Assembly: GCA_021846275.1 (NCBI GenBank)
Contig: JAJZBZ010000001.1
Span: 620,001-684,000 of the forward strand
Direction of reading: 5' to 3'
DNA from: Acidobacteriota bacterium
Lineage (GTDB): Bacteria > Acidobacteriota > Terriglobia > Terriglobales > Acidobacteriaceae
Length of the DNA: 64,000 nt
The notes beneath the pieces are model-generated. The model was given only the letters and a program-made list of their open reading frames with translations. It had not been told where the DNA came from and searched no databases. The translations under genes and the position numbers were made by a program. Below, one piece after another: positions 26,850 through 37,520 of this stretch; the first letter of the stretch is position 1, and each line of letters opens with the position of its first letter.

Positions 26850-26966
26850 GTCGCGCGGCTGGCAGCGCCGATGCGCGCCCCTACGACCACGCCGTTGAAG
26901 CCGCCTGTTCCCGTTGACCACGAGCAGGCGTGTGCCAAGACAATCCAAGGAGAAATCAACTCACTC

Positions 26967-27146
26967 ATGGCAAAGATTGCAAAAACTGGTGATCGCAAAA
27001 AAGCAATGGACACGACAAAGTCCACCGACTGTCCCAAGTGTGGCAAGCCCACACGCATCGTCAAGCGCGTGAAGGATCGTGAGCGCAGCGTTCCGGGCGG
27101 TGTTTACATCTCCTGCTCGGTCTGCGAGTTTTTCGAGAAGCTGTAG
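26967..27146 (+). CDS. Small zinc-ribbon protein
   Basis: 59 residues with CPKC (22-25 region) and CSVC near the C-terminus, a classic four-Cys zinc ribbon, and a very basic middle (KPTRIVKRVKDRERS). AAGGAG lies 14 bases before the ATG, longer than ideal; no other in-frame start fits better. A strong terminator follows at 27174. The compact size and isolation suggest a nucleic-acid or ribosome-associated accessory protein, but I do not recognise a named family. Confidence 0.75.
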   Translation: MAKIAKTGDRKKAMDTTKSTDCPKCGKPTRIVKRVKDRERSVPGGVYISCSVCEFFEKL

Positions 27147-27173
27147 ATCCGCAACCAGGGCTGAATCAAAAGC

Positions 27174-27202
27174 AAACGCCCGGCGATTCGCCGGGCGTTT
27201 TT
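27174..27202 (+). terminator. Intrinsic terminator after the zinc-ribbon gene
   Basis: AAACGCCCGGCG (27174-27185) and CGCCGGGCGTTT (27189-27200) form a perfect 12-bp stem with a three-base loop and a T run. Confidence 0.93.
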
Positions 27203-27304
27203 CTTTGCCAACAGATTCTTCTCGTTCATAACAGGGCAGGGAATCATCGCAAAGCCCGTGCAGACTTGCGAAATACAACCTGCTCATTCGCGAAAAATCC
27301 CGCC

Positions 27305-28114
27305 TCACTCGCCCAGTTGCAGCCGCTGAATCCGCAGCGCGCGCCCGGTCCTCGCGTCGCATTCGATCAGCGTCGCGCACAGCTTCGGATTCCCCTTTGC
27401 CGCCTCGAACTTCCCCGGCAATCCCGTCCGAAACCGATGCAGAACCAGATCCTTGTCCACGCCAATCACCGAATCATACGGCCCGCTCATCCCCACGTCG
27501 GTCTGGTACGCGGTGCCGCCCGGCAACACGCGCTCATCCGCCGTCGGAATGTGCGTATGCGTCCCCAGGCAGGCCGTCACGCGCCCATCCAGATGCCAGC
27601 CCATCGCCACTTTTTCGCTCGTCGCCTCGGCGTGAAAATCCACCAGAACGACGCGCGCCGAAATCGCCCGCAGCAGCTCATCCGCGGCATGAAACGGATC
27701 GTTCGTCCCGTTCATGAAGACGCGCCCCATCAGGTTCACCACCGCGTATCGCGTACCCGCCTCCGGCCCCAGCGCGATGGTTCCCTCGTATACGCCAAAG
27801 CCCGGTAGTCCATGCTGCAAATTCGCCGGGCGCAGCACGCGCCGCGCGCGCGCATCGCTCGTCTCCGGCACAGAGCGCATATAGTCCATCAACTCGCGCT
27901 TGTCCCAGACGTGATTGCCCGTCGTAATCACATCCGCGCCCAGGTCAAACAACTCTTCCGCCAGCGCCGGAGTGATGCCAAATCCTCCGGCGGCGTTTTC
28001 GCCATTGACGACCGTCAGATCGACCGCATGCGTCTCCCGCAGATGGCCCAGATGCTCGCGCACAATCCCGCGCCCGGCGCTGCCGAAGACATCGCCCACA
28101 AACAGAATCTTCAC
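27305..28114 (-). CDS. ymdB: YmdB-family metallophosphoesterase
   Basis: 269 residues, the expected length for the TIGR00282/YmdB family, which hydrolyses 2',3'-cyclic nucleotides and affects RNA turnover and biofilm switching in Bacillus. Metal-binding motifs are GDVFGSAGR (residues 7-15), [19 protein letters not shown] and the paired His in [11 protein letters not shown]. The ATG overlaps the lysS stop by four bases (ATGA), so it is translated together with lysS. It follows an unusual partner, as ymdB often sits with rny (RNase Y) instead. Cytoplasmic. Confidence 0.9.
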   Translation of the reverse strand: MKILFVGDVFGSAGRGIVREHLGHLRETHAVDLTVVNGENAAGGFGITPALAEELFDLGADVITTGNHVWDKRELMDYMRSVPETSDARARRVLRPANLQHGLPGFGVYEGTIALGPEAGTRYAVVNLMGRVFMNGTNDPFHAADELLRAISARVVLVDFHAEATSEKVAMGWHLDGRVTACLGTHTHIPTADERVLPGGTAYQTDVGMSGPYDSVIGVDKDLVLHRFRTGLPGKFEAAKGNPKLCATLIECDARTGRALRIQRLQLGE

Positions 28115-29625
28115 GCCTCTGCTCCGCCGTCCGCTGCCTGCTCACCCTGCATTTCCTGACGCTGCGCTTCCGGCCGCATCAGCGGAAACAAAATCACGTC
28201 GCGAATCGAGCGCGAGCCGGTCAGCAGCATCGTCAGCCGATCAATGCCAATCCCCTCGCCACCCGTCGGCGGCAGGCCGTAGCTCAGCGCGCGCACGTAG
28301 TCCTCGTCCATCTGGTGCGCCTCGTCGTCGCCCGCCTCGCGCGCCGCCAATTGTTGCTCGAATCGCCTGCGCTGCTCCACCGGATCGTTCAACTCGCTGA
28401 AGGCATTGCCGACCTCGAAGCCTCCGATGAAAAACTCAAACCGCTCCACATGCGCCGGGTCGTCGGGCTTCGCTTTCGACAGCGGCGAAACCTCCGTCGG
28501 ATACTCGTGAATGATCGTCGGTTGGATCAGCCGATGCTCCACATGCTGCTCAAACAATTCGTAGAGCGCCTTGCCGCTCAGCGCCGTCAGATCCGGACAC
28601 TCGCCAGCCGCCACCGGCCAGTACTGCCGCACGGCCTCGACCATCGTCAGCCGCTGCCACCGGGCCAGATCGATGGTGTGCCCGTTGAACTCGACCACCG
28701 TCGTCCCGTTCACCTCCTGCGCCACCTGCGCAATCAGTGTCTCGGTCAGGTCCATCAGGTCGTGATAGTTCGCATACGCCTGATAGAACTCCAGCATCGT
28801 GAACTCGGGATTGTGCTGCGTCGAAACGCCTTCATTGCGAAAATTCCGATTGATCTCATAGACGCGATCCAGCCCGCCCACCACCAGCCGCTTCAGATAC
28901 AGCTCCGGCGCAATCCGCAGAAACAGGTCCAGATCGAGCGCATTGTGATGCGTCACAAACGGCCGCGCCGCCGCGCCGCCCGCAATCGGCTGCATCATCG
29001 GCGTCTCCACTTCCAGATACTCGCGCTCGTCAAAAAACCGCCGAATCGCGCGCAGAATCTTCGCCCGCTTCACAAAAACCTCGCGGCTGTCCAGATTGGC
29101 AAAGAGATCGACGTAGCGCTGCCGATACCGCAGCTCCACATCCGCCAGTCCGTGATATTTCTCCGGCAGCGCCAGCATCGCCTTCGCCAGAAACGTCAGC
29201 GTCTCCACATGCACCGTCAGCTCGTTCGTGCGCGTGCGAAACAAGTAGCCCGTCACGCCGATATGGTCACCCATGTCCAGCAGCTTGTAGAGCGCATAGC
29301 CAGCCTCGCCCACCGCATCCTGACGCACATACATCTGCAACCGCTCGCCATTCTGTTGCAGCGCGGCGAATCCTGCCTTGCCCTGCGCGCGAATCGCCAT
29401 GATGCGCCCCGCAATCGAAACCACCACGCGCTCGACCGGCTGCTCCGCAGTGCCGTTCAGCGTCTCCGCCGGCGTCTCGCCCCACTGCGCGCGCACGGCG
29501 GCGATAGTGTGCGTCGTCCGGTACTGATTGGGATAACGCGCCTGCCCCAGCGCGGCAATCGCGTCCAGCTTTTCCTGCCGCAGCGCAAAGAGATTGCGCT
29601 CAAACTCTGATTCGAACTCCGCCAC
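28111..29625 (-). CDS. lysS: Lysyl-tRNA synthetase, class II
   Basis: 504 residues. An N-terminal OB-fold tRNA-binding domain (about 55-160) is followed by the class-II catalytic core with motif 2 ([23 protein letters not shown]) and motif 3 ([24 protein letters not shown]). [27 protein letters not shown] is also diagnostic. I chose GTG at 29625 because AGGAAAGGA lies just upstream and the resulting length is normal; the frame is open to an ATG at 29715 but the extra 30 residues are not family-like. It is first in a lysS-ymdB unit and divergent from the F0 genes. Confidence 0.95.
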   Translation of the reverse strand: MAEFESEFERNLFALRQEKLDAIAALGQARYPNQYRTTHTIAAVRAQWGETPAETLNGTAEQPVERVVVSIAGRIMAIRAQGKAGFAALQQNGERLQMYVRQDAVGEAGYALYKLLDMGDHIGVTGYLFRTRTNELTVHVETLTFLAKAMLALPEKYHGLADVELRYRQRYVDLFANLDSREVFVKRAKILRAIRRFFDEREYLEVETPMMQPIAGGAAARPFVTHHNALDLDLFLRIAPELYLKRLVVGGLDRVYEINRNFRNEGVSTQHNPEFTMLEFYQAYANYHDLMDLTETLIAQVAQEVNGTTVVEFNGHTIDLARWQRLTMVEAVRQYWPVAAGECPDLTALSGKALYELFEQHVEHRLIQPTIIHEYPTEVSPLSKAKPDDPAHVERFEFFIGGFEVGNAFSELNDPVEQRRRFEQQLAAREAGDDEAHQMDEDYVRALSYGLPPTGGEGIGIDRLTMLLTGSRSIRDVILFPLMRPEAQRQEMQGEQAADGGAEA

Positions 29626-29767
29626 CGGACAATCCTTTCCTGTCTGCAACACACTCAGAAAATTCAGTATATCGAGCAGGGACAGATTCCACAGCGCAGC
29701 GTCCTGTTTGTTCAACGCACAGCGTCATGCTCGCCCATCGCGAGGCGATTGTGTATAACCAACAGGG

Positions 29768-30085
29768 ATGCCCTACCAGAATCCATCGCCGAGCGAAAAC
29801 GCAAAGCCGCAGCGCGGCTCCGAAGCGCTGCGCGGCCTCGCACAGGCCGAGAGCCTCATGCAGATTGCGCTCGTCCTGCCCTGCGCGCTCGTCATCGGCT
29901 GGGGCGCGGGCTGGTCCATCGATCACCACTTCCACACCCACTGGGCCACTCTGCCCGGCCTCATTCTCGGACTCATCTCCGGCATGGTCACCGTCGTCCG
30001 CATGGCGCTCGCCTCCGGCAGCCAGCCGCGCAGCCGATCCGGCAACACTCCGCTCAACAAGCCAGGCGCGCAAGACAAGCCATGA
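29768..30085 (+). CDS. AtpZ/AtpI-family protein, F0 assembly factor
   Basis: 105 residues with two membrane helices (about 31-50 and 60-82) and the short GWGAGWSIDHHFHTHWATLPGLILGLISG motif typical of AtpZ/AtpI proteins, which help assemble the c-ring or carry magnesium. It overlaps the next gene by ATGA. The start ATG has AGGG directly before it, which is too close for an ideal ribosome-binding site. Confidence 0.8.
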   Translation: MPYQNPSPSENAKPQRGSEALRGLAQAESLMQIALVLPCALVIGWGAGWSIDHHFHTHWATLPGLILGLISGMVTVVRMALASGSQPRSRSGNTPLNKPGAQDKP

Positions 30086-30582
30086 ACCAACCAGATTCCA
30101 AATCCGAATTAACGCCCGAATCCGTGTCCGGATTTACGCCGAACACCGCAACCCATCCGCACACACCCGAGCACCCCATCCTGGAATTCAACGACGCGGA
30201 TCTGGCTCGCCTGCTGCGCCGCGCCGCGTGGCTCACGGCTGTGCTCGGCCTCGTGCTTGCCGTGCTGCTGGGCTTCGCGCTCGGCTGGCAGAGCGGCGCG
30301 CTTCTGGCCGTCGGCGCGGCCATCTCCGTGGCCAGCGTCTTCGAATGGGCGCGCCTCATTCGCCTCTTCAACGCGCGTATGGACGCGCAGCGAATGCCGC
30401 GCGGCGCGACGCTCTCGGTCGCGCTCTTTCTGCTCCGCCTGCTCTTTTTTGCAGCCGCCATTTATGGTAGCCTAAAGTTTCTGCATGGTTCCGTGTTCAG
30501 CCTGATTGGCGGCCTCGCGCTGGCCGTCGTGGCGCTTGTATGGCAGGCGCTGAAGGTTCTGCGCGGATCCGATGCTGCTTAG
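30082..30582 (+). CDS. ATP synthase subunit I-like membrane protein
   Basis: 166 residues. A polar N-terminus (about 50 residues) is followed by four membrane helices with the two-hairpin pattern of AtpI-like proteins. There are no distinguishing motifs beyond position and topology. It overlaps the preceding gene by four bases and is 15 bases before atpB, so its role in F0 biogenesis is inferred from context. Confidence 0.72.
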   Translation: MNQPDSKSELTPESVSGFTPNTATHPHTPEHPILEFNDADLARLLRRAAWLTAVLGLVLAVLLGFALGWQSGALLAVGAAISVASVFEWARLIRLFNARMDAQRMPRGATLSVALFLLRLLFFAAAIYGSLKFLHGSVFSLIGGLALAVVALVWQALKVLRGSDAA

Positions 30583-30597
30583 GAAAGACCGAAGACG

Positions 30598-31332
30598 ATG
30601 CCCGAAACTCTCGCCTGGACTCGACTCCTCAACCACCTCTTCGGCGGCGCTGTCACGTCGCTGCTCCATGCCGTCGGCGTACAGCCCAAATATCCCGCCG
30701 CGCCCATCTCCGACGCCTACGCGCTGGAACTGCTGATCGCAGGACTCCTGTTCTGTTTCTTCGTGCTCGTGCGCCTCACGCTCAGCGTGGAAAAGCCATC
30801 CGTCCCGCAGCAGTTCGCCGAAATCATCCATGAGTTCGTCGGCGGCCAGGCTCACCAGATCATCGGCCACGGCTTTGAGCGCTACCAGAGCTTCGTCACG
30901 GTCATCTTCCTCTTCGTGCTCGGCTGCAACTTCCTCGGCCTCATCCCGCGCATCGACACGCCCACCAGCTTCCCCGTCGTTCCGCTCGGCATCGCCGTGG
31001 CCACCTTCGTCTACTACCACTACCACGGCTTCCGCGAGCAGGGCTTCGTCGGCTACCTGAAGCACTTCGCCGGACCCATCTGGTGGATCGCGCCGCTTCT
31101 GTTTCCCATCGAGATCATCTCCCACTGCGCGCGCGTCATGTCGCTCACCATCCGTCTCTACGCGAACATGTTCGCCAGCGACCTCGTCACTCTGGTCTTC
31201 TTTTCGCTGGTGCCGCTCGGCATTCCGGTCATCTTTCTCGGCCTTCACGCGATGGTCTCCATCATTCAGGCCTTCGTCTTCATGTTGCTGGCCATGATCT
31301 ATCTCTCTCAGGCGGTCTCGCACGAACACTAG
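30598..31332 (+). CDS. atpB: ATP synthase F0 subunit a
   Basis: 244 residues, a membrane subunit that forms the proton half-channels against the c-ring. The essential Arg186 is in SLTIRLYANMFASD. The C-terminal FLGLHAMVSIIQAFVFMLLAMIYLSQAVSHEH is the standard end of subunit a. The N-terminal region has the usual hydrophobic segments and TFVYYHYHGFREQGFVGYLKHFAGP. It lies 15 bases after the AtpI-like gene and 161 bases before atpE. Subunits b, delta, alpha, gamma, beta and epsilon are not in the window. Confidence 0.96.
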   Translation: MPETLAWTRLLNHLFGGAVTSLLHAVGVQPKYPAAPISDAYALELLIAGLLFCFFVLVRLTLSVEKPSVPQQFAEIIHEFVGGQAHQIIGHGFERYQSFVTVIFLFVLGCNFLGLIPRIDTPTSFPVVPLGIAVATFVYYHYHGFREQGFVGYLKHFAGPIWWIAPLLFPIEIISHCARVMSLTIRLYANMFASDLVTLVFFSLVPLGIPVIFLGLHAMVSIIQAFVFMLLAMIYLSQAVSHEH

Positions 31333-31493
31333 AAGCCGCTGGGTGCTGGCCTGTGCCGTGCCTGAAACAAATTTTGCCGCCGAAGAATCGCTTCCGCTTC
31401 GGAACGGCCAAGGGTCGCAAGCGTGAGGGGGCCAGCTCGGTGAGCCTCAACCACCCACTGGCGACCGCAAAATAGGGAAGCAGGAGAAACGCA

Positions 31494-31793
31494 ATGAAGA
31501 AACTGCAATCCGTCCTCATGGTCCTCTCGACCCTCTGCTTCGCCATCCCGGCTCTGGCCGATGGCGGATCGGGTGCCATCAACCTCGCCCCCATCGGTGC
31601 CGGTCTCGGCATCGCCATTGCCGCCGGCCTCTGCGGCCTCGGCCAGGGTCGCGCCACCGGCAGCGCCGTCGAAGCGCTTGCCCGCAACCCCGGCGCCCGC
31701 GCCGGCATCCAGCTTCTGCTCGTGCTCGGCCTCGCTTTCATCGAGTCGCTCACCCTCTTCACGCTGGTCATCATCTTCGCCAAAATCCAGTAG
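31494..31793 (+). CDS. atpE: ATP synthase F0 subunit c with N-terminal leader
   Basis: 99 residues. A Sec-like leader (KKLQSVLMVLSTLCFAIPALADG) precedes the two c-ring helices. Helix 1 carries the GLGQGRATGSAVEALARNP loop and helix 2 the ion-binding Glu84 in LAFIESLTLFTLV. A Gln in helix 1 and Ser after the Glu are shared with Na+-type rings, but the Thr and Tyr of the Na+ signature are Leu and Phe here, so proton use is more likely. GCAGGAGAAACGCA precedes the ATG. It is followed directly by a terminator at 31832, so the operon ends here. Confidence 0.95.
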   Translation: MKKLQSVLMVLSTLCFAIPALADGGSGAINLAPIGAGLGIAIAAGLCGLGQGRATGSAVEALARNPGARAGIQLLLVLGLAFIESLTLFTLVIIFAKIQ

Positions 31794-32146
31794 GAGGCGA
31801 ACAGTCCCGGCACATTCTTCGGATCAGAATCACCGGCCTCGCCTCGCGCGGGGCCGGTTTGTTTTTGCTCACGCCCCGAGACGCGGCCATCCCAAAGACC
31901 GAATCCCGCTGTGTACCGAGACGGCACACGAGTGTCCTAAAACTTGACATGGCCTCCCAACCTGTTGTCTGCTATAGCTGCTGTCCCCATTATTTGGCTG
32001 CGGAGTGCCGGAAGTGCTTACCTTGCACAGTTCCGTGCGCCCATCATGCGTTGATACGAGGGTTCGCTGTCTTCAGGACCAAGCGGCTGCCGTAAAAGGC
32101 CGATTCCGTCCGGAAACGCAGCACAGAACCCGGTGAAATCCGTAGC
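31794..32146. other. Intergenic region after atpE
   Basis: A 353-base gap. It opens with the terminator at 31832-31866. A TTGACA hexamer lies at 31944-31949 and a TATAGC at 31973-31978, but the 23-base spacing is too long for a normal promoter. I see no other gene or structure. Confidence 0.55.
31832..31866 (+). terminator. Terminator after atpE
   Basis: ACCGGCC (31832-31838) pairs with GGCCGGT (31852-31858), with further pairing inside the loop, followed by TTTGTTTTT. It closes the atpZ-like-atpI-like-atpB-atpE unit. Confidence 0.85.
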
Positions 32147-32851
32147 ATGCGGATTCATCGCTGCGCCCATTCTGGCCGTATCCGGGGGATGCTCGTGCTC
32201 AAGCGCTCATTTGACTTTGTCCTGTCCGCAATTTGGCTGCTCATTTTTTCGCCGGCATTTCTACTGCTGGCCATCGCCGTCCGCATCAGCTCGCCCGGCC
32301 CTGCGCTCTTTCGTCAGCGCCGCACAGGCCGCAATCTCGTCCCGTTTTTCATCCTCAAATTTCGCACGATGCGAGTGGACTCCTCCGGTCCCGCCTTCAC
32401 GCTGGCCGACGATCCGCGCGTCACCCCGCTCGGTCGCTGGATGCGACGCACCAAGCTCGACGAGCTGCCGCAGCTCTGGAATATTCTCCGCGGCCAGATG
32501 AGCTTTGTCGGCCCGCGTCCCATCGTGCCCGAGCTGATCGCCACCAACCCCGCCGCCTACCGCAAGCTCTTTCGCGTGCGGCCGGGGCTTACCGATCCGG
32601 CCTCGATCAAATACGCCGATGAAGCCCAGCGTCTCCGGCGCGTCGAAGACCCCGAGCGCTACTTCCACGACGTGATCGCGCACGACAAGCTGCGCATCTC
32701 CCTCGACTACCAACATCACGCCACAACCATCACAGACATCGCCCTGCTCGGACGCACCGCACTCGTCTGCCATCGCGCCGTCATGGCCGAACTGCCTCGC
32801 CCGCGCTTCCGCTCACTTCCATCACGCTCGCTGGCTTCCCGTCCATCCTGA
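32147..32851 (+). CDS. Undecaprenyl-phosphate sugar phosphotransferase (bacterial sugar transferase)
   Basis: About 234 residues. A single membrane helix (about 24-46) is followed by the catalytic PGT domain with SPGPALFRQRRTGRNLVPFFILKFRTM, LDELPQLWNILRGQMSFVGPRP and RPGLTDPASIKY, which marks small initiating enzymes that transfer a sugar-1-phosphate to undecaprenyl phosphate in exopolysaccharide or glycan synthesis. The start may be ATG at 32189 (MLVLKRSFDF), the family-like opening, or 32147 which has GGTGA ten bases upstream. The final 30 residues (PRPRFRSLPSRSLAS) are basic and not conserved. It is alone; no other glycan-assembly gene is adjacent. Confidence 0.85.
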   Translation: MRIHRCAHSGRIRGMLVLKRSFDFVLSAIWLLIFSPAFLLLAIAVRISSPGPALFRQRRTGRNLVPFFILKFRTMRVDSSGPAFTLADDPRVTPLGRWMRRTKLDELPQLWNILRGQMSFVGPRPIVPELIATNPAAYRKLFRVRPGLTDPASIKYADEAQRLRRVEDPERYFHDVIAHDKLRISLDYQHHATTITDIALLGRTALVCHRAVMAELPRPRFRSLPSRSLASRPS

Positions 32852-33052
32852 GCGCCTGTTTCTTCAGTGACTTCTGAAAAACAACAGAAAGCATTGCATA
32901 AAACTACAGATGCCAATGAAAGCTCTGTATAAAATTGCTTATAGAGTGAAAAGAGTTACTCAATACGTTTTCTGCGCTCGATTTCCTCTTTTCTATACAC
33001 TGCCGGGAATATAGCATGAAACTATTCTCAGCAGGAGGCCGCCCCGCGCAGA

Positions 33053-34497
33053 ATGCCCACGCTCTATCAACCGGAGATTCTTTACGCCGAAGGCCACGCC
33101 CAGGCTGGCTCCGCACTGCTCGTCGGGGATGACGGCATCGTCGAACGAATCGTCGCGCCCGATGAAATTTCCTCGTTGACCTCGGACATCCGGCGAGTCG
33201 CAATGCCCGGTCGCGCCCTGCTCCCGGCCTTCGCCAACGTCCACTCCCACAGTTTCCAGCGCCTCTTTCGCGGCTGCGCCGAGGGTCGTCGCGCCGGTGG
33301 AGACACCTTCTGGACCTGGCGCGAACAGATGTACCGTGCCGCCGCTTTTGCTGATCCCGATCAGATGTACTCGATCGCCCGCGCTGTCTTTCTCGAAATG
33401 GCGCAGGCTGGCACATCTCTCGTCGGCGAGTTTCACTACGTCCATCGCGACCGCAACGGCCGCGTCTACACCAATCCAAATGCGCTCGCCGAGTCCATCC
33501 TCGCCGCCGCGCGCTCGCTCGGCCTGCGCATCACGCTGCTGCGCACGGCCTACTTCCGCGCCGGATTCAACCTCGCGCCCCATCCCGGCCAGCGACGTTT
33601 CTACGAGCAGCCCGACGAGTACCTCGCCAACCTTGACTCGCTCGCCGCTGCTCACTGCGCCCAGCCGCTCGTCCGCGTCGGAGCCGCCCCGCACAGCATT
33701 CGTGCCGTCCCGCTCAGCAGTTTTCACCCCATCGCGGAATGGACGCGCAAGCACGCGCGACCCATGCACCTGCACATCTCCGAGCAGCCCGCGGAAAACG
33801 AAGCCAGCCTGCGCGAATTCGGCGCGACGCCCGTCTCGCTGCTCGCCGCCGAAGGGCTGCTCGACGCGAGGACAACTCTCGTCCACGCGATTCACATCAC
33901 CGAAGCCGAGATGGAGCAGATCGCCTCGGCCCGCGCCACCATCTGCAGTTGCCCCACCACGGAGCGCAATCTCGGCGATGGAATCTTTCCCGCCGATCTG
34001 GCCGCGCGACTTGGCGTCCCCATTGCCTTCGGCTCGGACAGTCAGGCGCAGATTCATCCCTTTGAAGACGCGCGCCAGCTTGAGTATCATCTCCGCCTGC
34101 GTGACCGTGAGCGCGGCGTGCTCGACGGCTCCGCGCGCGAAGCCTGGCGCAACAGTCAGCCCATCGGAGCCTCGTTGATCGAGGCCATGACGGCCAACGG
34201 CTATCGCTCGCTTGGTTTCGCGGGCGGGCATCTTGCTGCGGGCGAACCCGCCGATTTCCTCACCCTCCGGCTCGACGCCATCGAGTTGCTTGGCGCAGAC
34301 GCCGCTTCGCTCGCCGAGCAGGTCGTCTTCGCCGCCTCGCCATCCGCCGTCGATGCGGTGTATGTTCAGGGCAGGCCGATCCTTCAGGATGGCGAGCACG
34401 CCGAGTCCGCCTCCATTCGCGCCGAATACCAGCAGGTTCGCCGCGATTTTCTCCGCTTTCAACAGCAGTTTCCAGACCCATTCCGCGAGGTTCTTCC

Positions 34498-34501
<4 letters not shown>
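33053..34501 (+). CDS. hutF: Formimidoylglutamate deiminase HutF
   Basis: 482 residues of the amidohydrolase superfamily. It converts N-formimino-L-glutamate to N-formyl-L-glutamate and ammonia in the five-step histidine route. Motifs [45 protein letters not shown] and [24 protein letters not shown] are those of HutF and include the metal-binding His and Asp. AGGAGG lies 14 bases before the ATG, rather far; no better in-frame start is visible. It overlaps hutU by ATGA and leads the hut operon. The upstream 200 bases are AT-rich and probably hold the promoter. Confidence 0.93.
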
Positions 34502-36159
<1,658 letters not shown>

Positions 36160-36197
36160 ACGCAACTCCGCCGTCGAGGAAACGGTCCGTCAACCCA

Positions 36198-37520
36198 ATG
36201 AACCAGCGATCAGCAAGCGATCAGCAAAGCATCAGCGGCACCGCGAGACTGGCCATCGTCAACATCGGCCAGCTCGCCACGCTGGCCGACGAATCGGACG
36301 CGCCCGCCCTGCGCACCGGCCCACGAACCAGGCCGCGCATCGGCCCGGCCATGCGCTCGCTCGGCCTCATCGCCGACGCGGCCATGCTCGTCGAAAACGG
36401 CAGGATTTGCGCCACCGGTCGCTACGCCGATCTGCGCCGCCAAATCCCCGCCGACGCGACCCTCATCGACGCCGACCAGCGCCTCGTCACCCCCGGCTTC
36501 ATCGACGCGCACACCCATCTCGCCTTCGCCGGCAACCGCGCCGCCGAATACGAGCAGCGCATCGCCGGAGCCACCTATCAGCAGATCGCAGCCTCCGGCG
36601 GCGGCATCCAGTCCACCGTACGCCTCACCCGCGCCGCCACCGACGCCGAACTCATCGCCCAGACGCGCCGCCATCGCGACTGGCTCCTGCGCGGCGGCAC
36701 CACCACCCTCGAAGCCAAATCCGGTTACGGCCTCAACACCGAAACCGAACTCCGTCTCCTGCGCACGCTCGCCGCGCTGAATGCGGAAGGCAGCGTGCGT
36801 ATTGTGCCCACTCTGCTCGCCGCCCACACCGTCCCGCGCGAACTCGCCGACTACCGCGCGGAATACATCCGCTCCATCCTCGACGACCTGCTCCCCATCG
36901 TCGCCCGCGACGGTCTCGCCCGCTTCTGCGACGCCTTCTGCGACGACCACGCCTTCACCGTCGACGAATGCCGCACCGTCCTCGCCGCCGCCGCGCGGCA
37001 CGGACTCGGCCTGCGCATTCACGCCGAGCAGTTCCGACCCGGCACCGGTGCCGCGCTCGCCGCCGAACTCCGCGCCACGACCGCCGATCACCTGGAAACC
37101 ATCGACGACGCCACCATTGACCTGCTTCGCGATGCCGGCGTCCAGCCCGTGCTCCTGCCCGCTTCGGCTTTCTGCCTTTCGCGCGCCGAGTATCCCCCCG
37201 CGCGCCTCATGATCGACTCCGGCCTCGCCGTCGTTCTCGCCACCGATTTCAACCCCGGCTCCGCGCCCGCGCCATCCATGGCCTTCACGCTTTCGCTCGC
37301 CTGCCTCCACATGCGCATGACCCCTGCCGAAGCCCTCACCGCCGCCACCATCAACGCCGCGCACAGCCTCGGCCTGGCCGACGAAATCGGCTCGCTCGTC
37401 CCCGGCAGGCAGGCCGATTTTCTCCTGCACGAGATCACCGATTACCGCGAACTGCCTTACTTCGCCGCCGCACCATTCCGCCCGCGCGTCTTCATCGCAG
37501 GCCGCGAGGTCACCCCGTGA
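36198..37520 (+). CDS. hutI: Imidazolonepropionase HutI
   Basis: 440 residues of the amidohydrolase family; it opens the imidazolone ring to give N-formimino-L-glutamate. Metal motif FIDAHTHLAFAGNRAAEYEQRIAGATYQQIAASGGGI, then KSGYGLNTETELRLLR, LLAAHTVPRE, HAEQF and ATDFNPGSAPAPSMAFTLSLACLHMRMTPAEAL cover the whole family signature. The GTGA at its 3' end couples it to the M20 gene. The first 15 residues (QRSASDQQSISG) are polar and variable and are encoded by a small repeat of GATCAGCAA. Confidence 0.96.
   Translation: MNQRSASDQQSISGTARLAIVNIGQLATLADESDAPALRTGPRTRPRIGPAMRSLGLIADAAMLVENGRICATGRYADLRRQIPADATLIDADQRLVTPGFIDAHTHLAFAGNRAAEYEQRIAGATYQQIAASGGGIQSTVRLTRAATDAELIAQTRRHRDWLLRGGTTTLEAKSGYGLNTETELRLLRTLAALNAEGSVRIVPTLLAAHTVPRELADYRAEYIRSILDDLLPIVARDGLARFCDAFCDDHAFTVDECRTVLAAAARHGLGLRIHAEQFRPGTGAALAAELRATTADHLETIDDATIDLLRDAGVQPVLLPASAFCLSRAEYPPARLMIDSGLAVVLATDFNPGSAPAPSMAFTLSLACLHMRMTPAEALTAATINAAHSLGLADEIGSLVPGRQADFLLHEITDYRELPYFAAAPFRPRVFIAGREVTP

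Noticed and set aside
31944-31978. TTGACA and TATAGC hexamers after atpE as a promoter
   Set aside because: Spacing is 23 bases, too long for a sigma-70 promoter.
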